Below, one piece after another: positions 1 through 10,323 of a DNA stretch of 64,000 nt. Both the position numbers and the translations under genes were made by a program. The notes beneath the pieces were generated by a model, which was given only the letters and a program-made list of their open reading frames with translations, was not told the origin of the DNA and did no database searches. Numbering within the stretch: the first letter of the stretch is position 1; each line of letters starts with the position of its first letter. This stretch comes from Cladophialophora immunda (lineage: Eukaryota; Ascomycota; Eurotiomycetes; Chaetothyriales; Herpotrichiellaceae), in the NCBI RefSeq assembly GCF_000835495.1, contig NW_015622543.1:930001-994000 (forward strand), written 5' to 3'.

Positions 1-489
1 TTTTCCCAGCGCCACCACGAGTCGTCGACCAACCCAGCCCAATCGTCATAGTCAGCGGAAGAACCTTTGACCCAAGCCATAAAGTTGTTCGCTCTTTGAG
101 AGGGTTTTTAGTAGCGACCACGACGGGACAGGAAGCAAAGTCACTCACGAGCAGCCACCAAGGCCTTTGCCTCGAGGGTACACAATTTCTCGATCTCGCA
201 ATTCCCGCTGGGGAGCAGTACGATAAAGCCAGTTGCCATCGGGACTTCCAAATTTGGGCTTGGTCAGGCCAGGTACGAGGTTGTCTGGATCTGCCGAATC
301 ATCTGGGCCGGCCTCGACCAGCAGAACCCGAGCATCTGGGAGTTCCGTGGCCAATCTGGAAGCGATGAGACATCCAGAAGTCCCACCTTGCGAAGGATCT
401 TAGCCTTGTCGTTGATACATGCCTCGAGTCTTACCTCCCACGACAACATAGTCGAAATCGGTGTCTTTCAACGCCTCGAAATTGTGCAT
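1..489 (-). CDS. GMC oxidoreductase, N-terminal part (cut by left edge)
   Basis: This is the start of a glucose-methanol-choline family FAD oxidoreductase (choline dehydrogenase/aryl-alcohol oxidase type), which oxidises an alcohol with bound FAD. The ATG at 489-487 begins MHNFEALKD. Three exons keep one frame: 489-435, 386-149 and 93-<1. Joining exon 1 to exon 2 gives the Rossmann motif VVVGGGTSGCLIASRLA, so the first intron falls inside the FAD-binding GxGxxG loop. The acidic VLLVEAG strand and the family signature YPRGKGLGGCS follow before intron 2. After it comes NNFMAWVKGS, as expected for GMC proteins. Splice sites are GTAAGA/CAAG and GTGAGT/AAAG. No signal peptide is seen, so the enzyme is probably intracellular. 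The substrate cannot be read because the C-terminal domain lies outside the window. The gene is divergent from the permease. Confidence 0.85.
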
Positions 490-1276
490 ACTGATCTTGT
501 GGAAGGGCTGACACGCAACAATAGGAAATTAAGCAGAGAAAACATGCACGTAACAGCGATCCGTTTTAGCGTCCTTTTGAGATAGTGATTGAAGCAGAGA
601 GTTGTCAAGAGAGAACACGTCCTAAGAGTCTTTTGGAGCGGCTAATCTAGAAGGCACAAACCTGTCCTTGATAGTATTGCAGGATAACCCTGATTGAGTA
701 ATTCGTATATCGCTCGATATCATCTCAACTACCTGTTGCGGCTTCGAGATTCTATTGCTGGTCGTGGTCTGATAAGGGGGAATGCTGATATCAGTCCATC
801 CGAGCTGTCACGAAAATGGATCGGGTATCTACCACTCGGTAATCGCGACTGGGGGTTTTGTCATGGTGTGCCGGTACCTTGCGGAAAGCCCAATACCAAA
901 GAAGAAAAGTGGAGGGGATAGGTGGAGGGGATAAGTGGGGGGGCTTAAGTGGAGGATACAACGTAGACGATATACTTGGACGTGCGATGTATCCGAGGCT
1001 CGCAAGCAAAGAGTGCACGCGGGGTGCATGCGGGGAGGACAACCGAGCCAGTATTAGAGGGAGTTATAAGCAACAGACAACGTGGGAAGTTCCACGAGGT
1101 ACCTAGGTAGGCGTGTAGGGTGGGGAATACCTCAAGTAGAGTCCAACCGATATCGCAGCAAGGATTTCCAGCGGTGGGACGACTGCTTTCAACTACAGCT
1201 TGAGGTCGCGCATTCCACACAGTTTTCTCTATCCCGGCACATTATATCTGAATAGAACGGTGCTGCATCGACTATC
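490..1276. promoter_or_regulatory. Divergent intergenic region, GMC oxidoreductase / permease
   Basis: No convincing coding sequence. It must contain the promoters of both flanking divergent genes. A short degenerate repeat of GTGGAGGGGATA-like units lies near 909-950. A GGTACCTAGGTAGG-type palindromic stretch lies near 1097-1112, and similar CCTAGGTA motifs recur elsewhere in the window. Confidence 0.4.
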
Positions 1277-2966
1277 ATGGGTTCGATCGAGACAAGCACA
1301 TATACGCCTCAGACCGAGGGTTCCTTCGACGAATCCAAGAAAACACACCTTCACCTTCATGCCGCTCCACATGATCTCCTCTGTAAGACACTCGGCCTCT
1401 CATGACTCGGTAGTATCCATGCTAAATTCCCACAACAGCCGCCGTAGAAGCAGGCACGGTCGAGGCACGAGAGGAGCCCAAATTCCTGCATGGCTGGAAC
1501 ATCAAGCTCGAGAAGGCCCTCGGCGTCGAGGCTCGGGGCATCGAGCGGGTTCCTGAGAGCGAACGGCCAGAAAGAGCCACCTTTGGCGACTTCGTCCAGA
1601 TCATCCTTATCTGGTTCTCGGCCAACCTGACGGCGAACAACATGGCCCTCGGCCTCCTCGGGCCTCTGGTCTTTGAACTCGGCCTGACCGAGGGCATGCT
1701 GATCGGGGCCTTTGGGACGATTGCAGGCTCCATTGGCACTGCGTACATCTCGACCTTTGGCCCTCTCAGCGGCAACAGGACTCTGGTGGTCGCGAGGTAC
1801 ACCATGGGCTGGTGGCCCTCCAAGATCGCGGTGCTTTTGAACATCGTCATCATGCTCGGTTATGGCCTTGTCGACTGTCTCATCGGCGGACAATTGCTCT
1901 CGGCTGTGGCCAACGGTTCTTTGACGGTCATAGTGGGCACCATCATCGCGGCTGTCATCTCGCTCGTCGTGGCGTTGTTCGGTATCAAGCTCTTCCACAT
2001 ATATGAGCGCTACGCTTTCATCCCGCAAATCCTTGTACTGTTTATTTTGATCGGCGTCGCGGGACCCAAATTCAACGCCGGGAGCTCCTCTGTCGGTCCT
2101 AGTGAGGTGAAGATCGCGGATAGGTAAGCCCCATGCTTTTAGTTTTAACTTGTATGCCGGCGGTTAACACGCATTCTAGAATCAGCTTCTTTTTCCTCAC
2201 GGCCTCAGCGCCCCTGGCTTGGTCACCAGCCGCCTGCGACTTCTTCGTATACTTTCCGCCTAGCTGCTCGCGCTGGAAGGTCTTCGGCAGCACACTGCTT
2301 GGTCTTGGACTGGCTTCGGCCACTGTGGTCGTCATCGGAGTCGGCCTTGGGAGTGGCACGCTTGTCGATACCGAATGGTCCGATGCCTACGACGTGTCTG
2401 CTGGTGCCTTGATCGTCCAGTCACTCCGACCATTGGGTTCATTTGGCGACTTTTGCGCAGTGATTCTGTCGCTGGGGGTAATCTCCAACAACATCCCAGG
2501 AACTTACTCGGCGGCTCTAAGCTTCCAGCTACTAGGACGCTGGTTCCGCCGTATCCCTCGATGGCTCTGGGTCATTGTGAGCGTTGTGATCTACACGGTC
2601 TGTGCGTGTGTTGGACGGAATCAACTGTTTGATATCTTTCAGGACTTTCTGGCGTTGATGGGCTATTGGACGATCATGTGGTGCACCATGACACTTTGCG
2701 AGGAGCTGATTTTTAGGAGAAAAGTTGGGTACAATTGGGAGGACTGGAGCACACCGAGTCGCTTGCCGCTAGGACTGGCTGCATTCACGGCTTTTTGTAT
2801 CGGCTGGGTCGGGGCTGTATTGTGTATGTGGCAGGTGTACTTTACTGGGCCCATTGCGAAAATGGTGGGTGATGGGATTGACTTGGGATTTCCTGTGTCG
2901 GCAGCGTGGACGGGATTGTGCTATCCTCCACTTCGTTGGATCGAGCTGAAGTATTTCAAACGGTGA
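1277..2966 (+). CDS. Purine/cytosine permease (NCS1 family, Fcy2/FcyB-like)
   Basis: This is a plasma-membrane proton symporter of the NCS1 family, Fcy branch, which imports cytosine, adenine, guanine or hypoxanthine. Three exons, 1277-1382, 1439-2123 and 2180-2966, give 525 residues, about the usual family length. The hydrophilic N-terminus holds LEKALGVEARGIERVP, the conserved Fcy signature before the first membrane segment. Next come IILIWFSANLTANN, then FGPLSGNRTLVVARYTMGWWPSK, the family's central substrate-site region, and about twelve hydrophobic segments. The joins are T|CC at intron 1 and AG|A at intron 2, and both keep the frame. The start is the first in-frame ATG, MGSIETSTYT. Fcy21/22 paralogues of unknown substrate are possible alternatives. 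Nicotinate phosphoribosyltransferase and PurE lie downstream, which gives a nucleobase/PRPP theme that may be chance. Confidence 0.9.
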
Positions 2967-3982
2967 GCGGAGGAGGTTGCATGTAATTGTTTATGGAGAT
3001 AAAGCCATGTCACAGGTGTAGATTTGCTGAGAGCCAATGTAGAGATAACGAGCCATTGTTCATCAGAGAGTCGTGGTCATCCGGCACAACAGTTCTCAGC
3101 TCATTACCTTTGCCTCAATGGCTTGTTCTCCGAGCTAAGACAGCGCCTTGGTATAATGTATAATCTTCCCACATAAAGCCTCCTGCTCGGAAATGCTCGC
3201 GACAATGCTTGAGGCTTCTCTATCGACGGACAGTAACATGTGACTAACTCACACGCATAGACCATGTCCCGCATCCATTGATTCAGAGACAGCGACTGAT
3301 CACTTGATTCAGTGTCCCAATAACATTGGCATCACGCTGAGTATCATGCAAGCTTTGGCAAGAAAAATGTTGAAGAGATACAGATGGCTCGGGCAACAGC
3401 AACTAGGTAGCTCGCCTTCTGGAACAATTGAAAGAAGCCATGAATTCACATCGACAGCCTTTTTATGATATATGGCAATCCAAGATCAGAGAAAATTCAA
3501 ATTAGGCGGTGTTGCTGTTACATCGCGTTGGCTTCTTGAGGAATTTGTTCTGTACGAGCAGCCATCAGCATCCTTGGTTCCTCGCCCACCCTTGCCTGGA
3601 GAATACGTGGACAGAGAGGCGGCGGCCCGGAGCTCAAACCAAAAGAACATCTGCCAAGAATGGCCCCAGCTGGTCTCTCCGGGGTTGGGACGAGGTAGGA
3701 ATGAGGATCATCCAGTACTGTCTCTCCCCACTCTCCTATATTACCAAATAGAGAAACGACGCCAAGTCATGTGTACAGCCCCCCATTATACTCCGTAGGG
3801 GTCATGTATACTGACGGACAGAAACTGGAAAGGCCGTGAACGTACTTGTACCGTGTCACCCACTCCGTTGCACCTTTCTTAAGCCTCTTGATTGCAATCA
3901 TTGGTTTAGAGCAGTGTGTCTAGCATCCTTAGTACACCGCACGCGTCCGAGCAATACTTCGAGAACACTGTTTGCAAGAACC
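2967..3982. other. Intergenic region upstream of nicotinate phosphoribosyltransferase
   Basis: It holds the 3' end of the permease transcript and the promoter/5' UTR of the next gene. Short open frames near 3470-3800 have no recognisable protein features and no splice support. A frame open from 3836 into the next gene has no ATG before 3983. Confidence 0.35.
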
Positions 3983-5335
3983 ATGGCAGGCAATGGCGCA
4001 TCACAGAGTGTTTTTTCCCTTCTGGACACCGACCTCTACAAGCTGAACATGCAATGCGCTGTGCTGAAGTATTTCGCCTCCGTCCAGGTCGAATACTTCT
4101 TCACAAACCGCACACCGCAGATGCGACTCAGCCGATGTGCTGCGGAGTGGCTGCGAGGACAAATCGACCAACTTGAGAACGTGAGCCTCACGCAGAGCGA
4201 GCTCGAGTACCTACGGAGCCACTGCGGATATCTGCACGAGGACTACCTGCGCTACCTGCAATCGTTCCGTCTGCGCCCGAAGGAGCAGGTCCACCTGTCG
4301 TGGAAGCCCGTTGACGACGACTTTGTCGACATTGACATCCGCATCAAAGGCTTATGGGTCGAGACTATTTTGTACGAGATCCCGGTGCTGGCGTTGACAA
4401 GTGAGGCATATTTCAGGTTCGTGGACCGAGACTGGAGCCACGAGAACCAGGAGCAGCTTGCCTACGAGAAGGGCACTCGCCTGCTGCAGGCGGGATGTAC
4501 GGTCTCGGAATTTGGCACGCGAAGACGGCGCGACTTTAAAACCCAGGACCTCGTCGTCGGTGGACTTGTCAGGTCCATGCGCGACAACAGCGGACTACCT
4601 GGCCGGCTCGCAGGCACGAGCAATGTCTATTTTGCCATGAAGCACGGGATTGCCCCGATCGGCACTGTAGCTCATGAGTGGTACATGGGCATCGCCTCCA
4701 TCACCTCCGACTACGAGCATGCCAATGAGCTCGGTTTGAAGTATTGGCTGGATTGCTTTGGGGTAGGCGTCATGGGAGTCGCCCTCACCGACACGTTCGG
4801 GACCCCGAACTTCTTTCAAGCCTTTAAGAAACCCGTGACCCCAGTCAATGGGTTCATGAATGGATTACACAAATCCTCCAACCACTCTCCGAAGCCCTCG
4901 AAGGAGCCTCTTTACGCTGAGGTGTACGAGGGCATCCGCCAAGACTCTGGAGACCCTATACAGTATGTGAAGATGGCAAAGGAGTTCTACGACTCCGTTG
5001 GCGCCATGCCCCGGTCCATCACCTTTTCCGACTCCCTCAATGTGGAGAAGTGCATAAAATACAAGGAGGTGGCCGAGCAGCACGGCTTCCAACCGTCCTT
5101 CGGCGTGGGGACCTTTTTCACCAACGATTTCCAGCGCAAATCAGACCCGTCCCAGAAGTCGAGGCCGCTCAATATCGTGATGAAGTTACGTGCGGCGGGC
5201 GGCAGACCTTGCATCAAGCTTTCTGACAACGTCGGCAAAACGACGGGAGACGAAGCCCTGGTTCAGGATGTGAAGAGACGACTCGGGTACCAGGCGGACA
5301 GCAACTGCGTAATTGACGAAAGCCGCCGGTGGTAA
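3983..5335 (+). CDS. NPT1: Nicotinate phosphoribosyltransferase (NAD+ salvage)
   Basis: The enzyme converts nicotinate, PRPP and ATP to nicotinate mononucleotide, the first step of the Preiss-Handler NAD+ salvage pathway, in cytosol and nucleus. It is a single exon of 450 residues, close to yeast Npt1. Visible landmarks are LLDTDLYKLNMQ near residue 13, the phosphate-loop FGTRRRRDF near 177, AGTSNVYFA near 211, IGTVAHEWYMG near 226, the ALTDTFGT strand near 267, the active-site block GIRQDSGDP near 316, SDSLN near 350 and FGVGTFFTND near 373. All are family hallmarks in the right order. The frame is open upstream to 3836, but the first ATG is at 3983 and the homologous region starts just after it. 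It is convergent with the PurE gene, 600 bp away. Confidence 0.95.
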   Translation: MAGNGASQSVFSLLDTDLYKLNMQCAVLKYFASVQVEYFFTNRTPQMRLSRCAAEWLRGQIDQLENVSLTQSELEYLRSHCGYLHEDYLRYLQSFRLRPKEQVHLSWKPVDDDFVDIDIRIKGLWVETILYEIPVLALTSEAYFRFVDRDWSHENQEQLAYEKGTRLLQAGCTVSEFGTRRRRDFKTQDLVVGGLVRSMRDNSGLPGRLAGTSNVYFAMKHGIAPIGTVAHEWYMGIASITSDYEHANELGLKYWLDCFGVGVMGVALTDTFGTPNFFQAFKKPVTPVNGFMNGLHKSSNHSPKPSKEPLYAEVYEGIRQDSGDPIQYVKMAKEFYDSVGAMPRSITFSDSLNVEKCIKYKEVAEQHGFQPSFGVGTFFTNDFQRKSDPSQKSRPLNIVMKLRAAGGRPCIKLSDNVGKTTGDEALVQDVKRRLGYQADSNCVIDESRRW

Positions 5336-5935
5336 AACTTGTCCTTCTAAGCCTATACAGGAAGGATATGGTTTGCCCCAGCACAGATCGACTAGCGTAG
5401 ACGATCCGCTGTCACGTATAAAGCGGGACTTTATCCAAAAATAAACAAACTTGAAAGATGACAAGCCATGCAACAATGGTTATTTTCAAAACCCATAAAT
5501 TTCGAAGGGAAACTAAAATCGGTTATAGCGAACATCCATATTCAGACGGTCAAAACTCGCCTTTTAAGAAGCGACTTCCATTGGCTGATTGCTTGCCTGT
5601 CTGCTTTGCGAAAACCCTTCTTAGATCTCCCCAGCTGGACAGGAGCTACATATGAAGATGTTGACGAGAAATACTGCTGTATTAGGGCTATCACATGGGC
5701 CGAAGAACAGTCGATGAAGGATAAGGGAGTCGACTAGGTGACCAGCAGCTCCCCTAGCTGTGGAAATAACATAATCTCACGGAGTATTGTACAGACGTGG
5801 GTGGTGAAGATATCTAAAGGGTTGTAAGGTCTCGATTACTATCAATTTATGCTTTTCCCACCAACCCTCTTCTCCCATCCCGACAACCAACGTCCTCACG
5901 CGTCAATGGGCCAAATCCCCCTTGTTGGCCGAGAT
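5336..5935. other. Convergent 3' region between NPT1 and PurE genes
   Basis: AT-richer spacer holding both 3' UTRs. Small open frames near 5458-5737 show no protein signature, and I see no RNA gene. Confidence 0.35.
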
Positions 5936-6496
5936 TCATGAATCCAGTTTCTGATACGTCGCCCAGCCCTCTCTCTGTAACCGAGCCTCCTTGGCCATGT
6001 TGTCGTCGTCCATTTGCTTCAGATGTCCCGCCACCCACTGGCGCGCGGCCTCGTCGCTCGTGGCCACGATCCGCGCCGCCAGGATCGCCGCGTTGACGCT
6101 GTTTCCAATGCCGACCGTGGCGACGGGGATGCCCCGGGGCATCGACACGATGCTGCACAGGCTGTCGAGGCCGTCCAGCGCCTTCGCCTTGACCGGCACG
6201 CCGATGACGGGCAGCACGGTCTCGGAGGCGATCATGCCGGGGAGGTGCGCCGCGCCCCCGGCCGCCGCGATGATGACCTTGAAGCCGCGACCGGCGGCCT
6301 TCTTGCCGAAGTCGAGCATGTATTGTGGCGTGCGGTGCGCCGACGTGATGTGCACCTCGTAAGGGATGTTGGTGCTCTCGAGCACCGCCAGCCCGGGTCG
6401 CAGCGTCTCCAGGTCGGTGTCGGATCCCATGCACACAGCTACCAGTGGTTGACGCCCCGACGTTCCCTCCGGGTAGCTTCTCGGTGCCTCGGACAT
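5936..6496 (-). CDS. Stand-alone class I PurE, phosphoribosylaminoimidazole carboxylase domain
   Basis: PurE is the catalytic domain that makes 4-carboxyaminoimidazole ribonucleotide in de novo purine synthesis. In fungi it normally forms the C-terminal third of the fused Ade2 (PurK-PurE) protein. Here it is a complete intronless 186-residue gene with its own ATG and stop. Catalytic features are present: MGSDTD at 23-28, the SAHRTP loop at 52-57 (class I histidine), AAGGAAHLPGM at 78-88, SMPRGIPVATV at 118-128 and GNSVNAAILAARI near 131-143. The last block resembles fungal Ade2 more than bacterial PurE, so an origin from an Ade2-type domain is likelier than fresh bacterial transfer. No PurK domain is encoded on either side, and the 20-residue polar N-terminus has no targeting look. 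Its activity as a free enzyme is inferred. Confidence 0.9.
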   Translation of the reverse strand: MSEAPRSYPEGTSGRQPLVAVCMGSDTDLETLRPGLAVLESTNIPYEVHITSAHRTPQYMLDFGKKAAGRGFKVIIAAAGGAAHLPGMIASETVLPVIGVPVKAKALDGLDSLCSIVSMPRGIPVATVGIGNSVNAAILAARIVATSDEAARQWVAGHLKQMDDDNMAKEARLQREGWATYQKLDS

Positions 6497-7292
6497 GGCG
6501 ATAGTTGGAATTTCAAAGTATTCTGGTTAAGGCTGTTTGTATTTCACGGCTCTCAGTCTGGCTTATTGGATTCTGGTTCCGAAGTCTTTTGAACACCAAG
6601 TGAGACCGTGTCACTGAAGACAGCCACAAAGAATACTATAAAGCTTGGAGAGAAATGTCCCTTGGCTGACTTACTGTCGGGGCCAAAGTCCTCAGCCCAC
6701 CTTTCCAAAAGACCGCCACCGAAGAGCCGCCACTTTAGACGTGCCTCGTACAGGTCTTGCCACCTCGCCAATGTGGGTGCTGCAAGTACTTCCCCCGTGT
6801 CCACTACAAATTACAGCACGGGAATGAATAGTGGGGAGAGCTGGCCAAAGATGGCTGTCTGGGACCTGTTTGGAAGCTGTCAGACTTCTCGCTGGAAAAG
6901 TGGATGGGATGGATTGGCGTCTCACGACCGTCGTCTGAAAACGACCAGCGACAAGAGGCGAGCGAAACGGCCCTATAGATGGTACGTTCTAATCAATCAT
7001 TGCATTTATATGGCTACCACTCTCTTCATAATCAGAAATGCTCGAGAATTGACCTCATGAAATCGCCACCTGAGCACAAGTGTGCATGTCGTTACTCCCT
7101 AGATCTATCATGGACTATTCCAGGACCACGGTAGTGCCAGGTGAAGACTCGGATATCGCTTGAAAAGCCGTGCATTTTCTTACAAGTCTTATCGTGACGA
7201 CCAGTGGATAGTGCTTCACCCCCTTCCGCTTCTTTTGGAATTTGAAAGAGCAATACAATCCAGGCTGAGAGTAGTTGAAAATTGACTGAGAC
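6497..7292. promoter_or_regulatory. Intergenic: PurE promoter and 3' end of Zn2Cys6 gene
   Basis: It contains the promoter of the minus-strand PurE gene and the 3' UTR of the minus-strand regulator upstream. The open frame at 6608-7060 on the plus strand lacks any recognisable domain, and I treat it as chance. Confidence 0.35.
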
Positions 7293-9839
7293 CTAGATAG
7301 ACTCCCAAAAGTTGAGACCAAACCCAGGCATGGTTTCTGATAGGTTGATGGGCTCCAGCACTGGACTCATGGCGAAGTTGGCTTGAAAGTCCTGCATAGT
7401 ATGGTCCCAGTCACGCCACATCATCTGCGCATCAAAATACTCAGAGTTGCTTGCGAGATCGGAGCTGGTACTGTGCATATTCAGGCTCTGGCTTGTGCCG
7501 TCAGGCATCATTGACTCCGTGGGCAGAGAGACGTCCACATTCTTTCCAGCAGGGTCTTGTGTGAATGACGAGTTGTGAAGTCGTGACGAAGATGGTGCAG
7601 AATGTAAAACGATTGCCCCGCGATTTCTCGTTACGTTTTGGTTGTTCCAAAGTTCGGGGTGCGCAGTGGGTAGTGGCTCCAGGAGAGGATTATCGGTGCG
7701 TACAGGGTATTCGGCTGGTCCCGCACGAGAGTCGTTGTAGGATGGCCTTCGTGTGAGCTGACTTCGGCTAGACTCCTTTGTTCGGACCCTGTTGGCGTTG
7801 TGAAGGAGTCGCTGTAGCGGTTCCCAAAGCATGCCTTTCTCTGCCCGCATGTCTGTAGACCATCTCTCATAGACCCTCTCGACCACGAGCCATGCGCGAG
7901 TTGAAATGGCATCATCGGGCCTCTCACAGAGGTAAGCCAAGACAAACGCAACAGCATGCCATTGTGAATGTGTCAAGAACAGCCAGAGCCAGCGTGAGGC
8001 TCGTTGACTTGTCTCCAGCAAATCCGACAGCTCCAAGACTTCCACCGCCTTTCCAAAAACAAAATGCCGCGAATCAGCGATGTTGGGGTCACAGCCGCCA
8101 TTCTTGAAAAGAGAACGGTAGCTCGCGGCCAGCCACATCTTGGCCAACATCAGCCGGGCCCAGGTGGCAGACACCCAGTCGACCGGCTGCGTGATGTCAC
8201 AGTGCTTGATGTAACGGTCGTAAAATCGATCCTCAATGGACTGTACCATCTGTTGTCTCTGCGCCATGGTTAGGTCGGCACCACGACCACCGATCGGCGC
8301 GTGGTAATGCAATTTGCGAATGGCGATTGTCACCTCAAAGCGGACCAGACAAAATGTCATGTCCGTGTAGCCGGTCCTCTCTGGTTTAGCGTCAGTGTCT
8401 TCGGGAGAGAGTTCCGCATCGTTTATATTTGAAGGAAATTCCGTATCGTAATTGTCAAAGATAGTTGGTTCAGACCCGTTGTCCTCGGACGATCTGAGGT
8501 CCAGCACACATATATGCCACCAAAGACGGCGCCGCATCTCAGTCTCAAAAGGTGAAAGTCGAAATCGGGTCCCATCTCGGTGCAAACCCATAGCCTGAGC
8601 ATTGCGAATAGCCACTCCCAGGAGTGCCGATACAAGGCGCGAATGATCATGTCGGCGGACGCAAAAGAGGAAGAGAACCAAAGAGGCGAGTATTGTCAAA
8701 CTCTGAGACTCCAGGAACCGTGCACGCGCCAGCGACTGTTCCGTGGCGAATCTGTACCGTGCAAGCATTTTAGTTTTCTCTTCTCCAAGCAGTTTCCTAC
8801 AATCGTCACTGGTCAAACTTGTCACTGAAGCATAAAGCAGCGAAAACATAAGGACCTCGGTGGTCTTGGCGATTTCCGGGAGACGTGGTAACGCTCCAAG
8901 TATTGTCGATCGCAAGGTCGGGCGATGGAAGATTTTGAGAACCGGATCGACGTTGTCCAAGAAAATGTCGAACAAGGTTAATAGCTGCGTGGAGGTTGGA
9001 TAACAATAACCCAGTGTCATCGTCCACGACATCGGGCCAAAAACGAAAGACTGAGAACTAGGATGGAGGACCCGCGGTCTCCTGGATCTCTCGGCGAGTT
9101 CAGTCTCTTCCTTTTGTGCTTCGTCTTGTTCTTCTTCTCCTTCTCTGTCTCCCTGTCCACTCCCCCCATCCCCTTCCTCTTCTGCGTTTCTTTCTCCTCT
9201 TTCTGCCTCTTCGTCGTGGTCAGATGACGCCCCACTCAGGACATGATGCATCTCCTCGATCTGACGTGTTCGTTAGTTATGAAACAGTCTCATACCACGA
9301 GAATCGTGTTTCACCTCTCTTGACATATTTGCCCAGAAGCTGTTACTGATGTACATACTCCGGTCCTGGTCGATCACCAGCCGTGCCGGGTCCTCGTTAG
9401 TTGTTAGGTCATCGAGTAGGACCTTTGAAGGTGTCGCTGCCGACACATTCTTTCTCTCCCGTCGTCTGTACTCTGGGGTTGCAGAGAGATTATCCAAGGC
9501 TTGAGGTTTACTGAACGATGCAACGGGCTCGTCAGATTGAGCCTTTGATTTTTTAGGCCTGACTGGACATCGCCTGGTCTCAGGAAAGACACATTGGCTT
9601 TCCGCTTTGACACAGTTGGTGCATGGGTGCCGACGATTACACTTGACCTTCCGTCGACGGCACTCGCGACAACTCAACTTTCGCAGGCGGTCCGGGAGGG
9701 GTGTTGGCTTGATTGCTCTGGTCGCGCTCTTTCCTCCATCGACGTCGTGATCGATCACGGTCGCAGTAGACAGGGGATGGCCAAAGCCACCAGATTCGGA
9801 CTCGTCGGACATCTCGGACATCTCGCGCATCTCGCGCAT
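7293..9839 (-). CDS. Zn2Cys6 transcription factor with fungal_trans domain
   Basis: This is a nuclear regulator of 830 residues in two exons, 9839-9315 and 9260-7293, joined in phase at GAG|ATC. The zinc cluster has all six cysteines (C57, C60, C67, C73, C76, C83; CRECRRRKVKC) and a basic linker (RPKKSK). After the cluster comes YISNSFWANMSREIEEM, the usual entry to the regulatory region. A strongly acidic Glu/Asp/Gly tract of about 50 residues follows. The middle homology (fungal_trans) domain begins at YPTSTQLLTLFDIFLDNVDP and includes GLHRDGTRF and ETEMRRRLWWHICVLD. The C-terminal third is polar and disordered, likely an activation region. The N-terminus MREMREMSEMS comes from short tandem 6-9-bp repeats. 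The gene diverges from the C2H2 regulator. Targets are unknown. Confidence 0.9.
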
Positions 9840-10323
9840 CTCGGTTACAGCCCTTCCAGGACACTGACTCGAAGTGAGCGGGAGAGCGATAAGATAAGAG
9901 CCGCAGCTGGGAGCGTCAGGATTGGAATCGCCTATGATCCGAGTGTGGCTTGCAACGTTGACGCCCGCTGTCTAGTACTTTCAAGAGGCGGCAACTGACG
10001 AGATAAAAGTAAGGCTCACTGTGTCTGATCTTACGAGAAGCTTTATCTGCGATAAGCGGTGCCCGTTACGAGGGACTCGCCTGCGCCCTGCGGACGGATA
10101 AACCTTGGCCAAATCGCCGAACAGCGAAAACTCCGAGGGCGTGGAAACGCGGGGAGAGACCCACCGCTGGTTCCTGGCCTGGGAAGCTGACTATGCCCAA
10201 AGTTGCCTAGCTTCATCCTGGGTGACTTGCCCACGAGCGAGACTGTTATATTCGCAGCCACCGTCCCTATTGTGTATCTGCGTGCAATATGCTCGCTTGC
10301 ATCTACCCCCTCCTACACTGGCC
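9840..10323. promoter_or_regulatory. Shared divergent promoter of two transcription-factor genes
   Basis: This 484-bp spacer separates the start codons of the Zn2Cys6 gene (minus) and the C2H2 gene (plus). A CGATAAG/AGATAA-type GATA sequence occurs at 9886-9895, another AGATAAAAG at 10001-10009, and CGATAAGCG near 10050. That GATA factors bind here is inference only. Confidence 0.4.

Noticed and set aside
1357..2028. 223-codon minus-strand open frame
   Set aside because: Exact antisense shadow of the purine permease; charged, low-complexity translation without any domain.
3836..3982. N-terminal extension of nicotinate phosphoribosyltransferase
   Set aside because: The open frame begins without ATG; the first ATG is at 3983, directly before the conserved region.
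5847..6434. 195-codon minus-strand open frame over the PurE gene
   Set aside because: Another frame of the GC-rich PurE coding sequence; His/Arg/Gly-rich shadow translation.
6014..6592. 192-codon plus-strand open frame
   Set aside because: Antisense to PurE; no domain.
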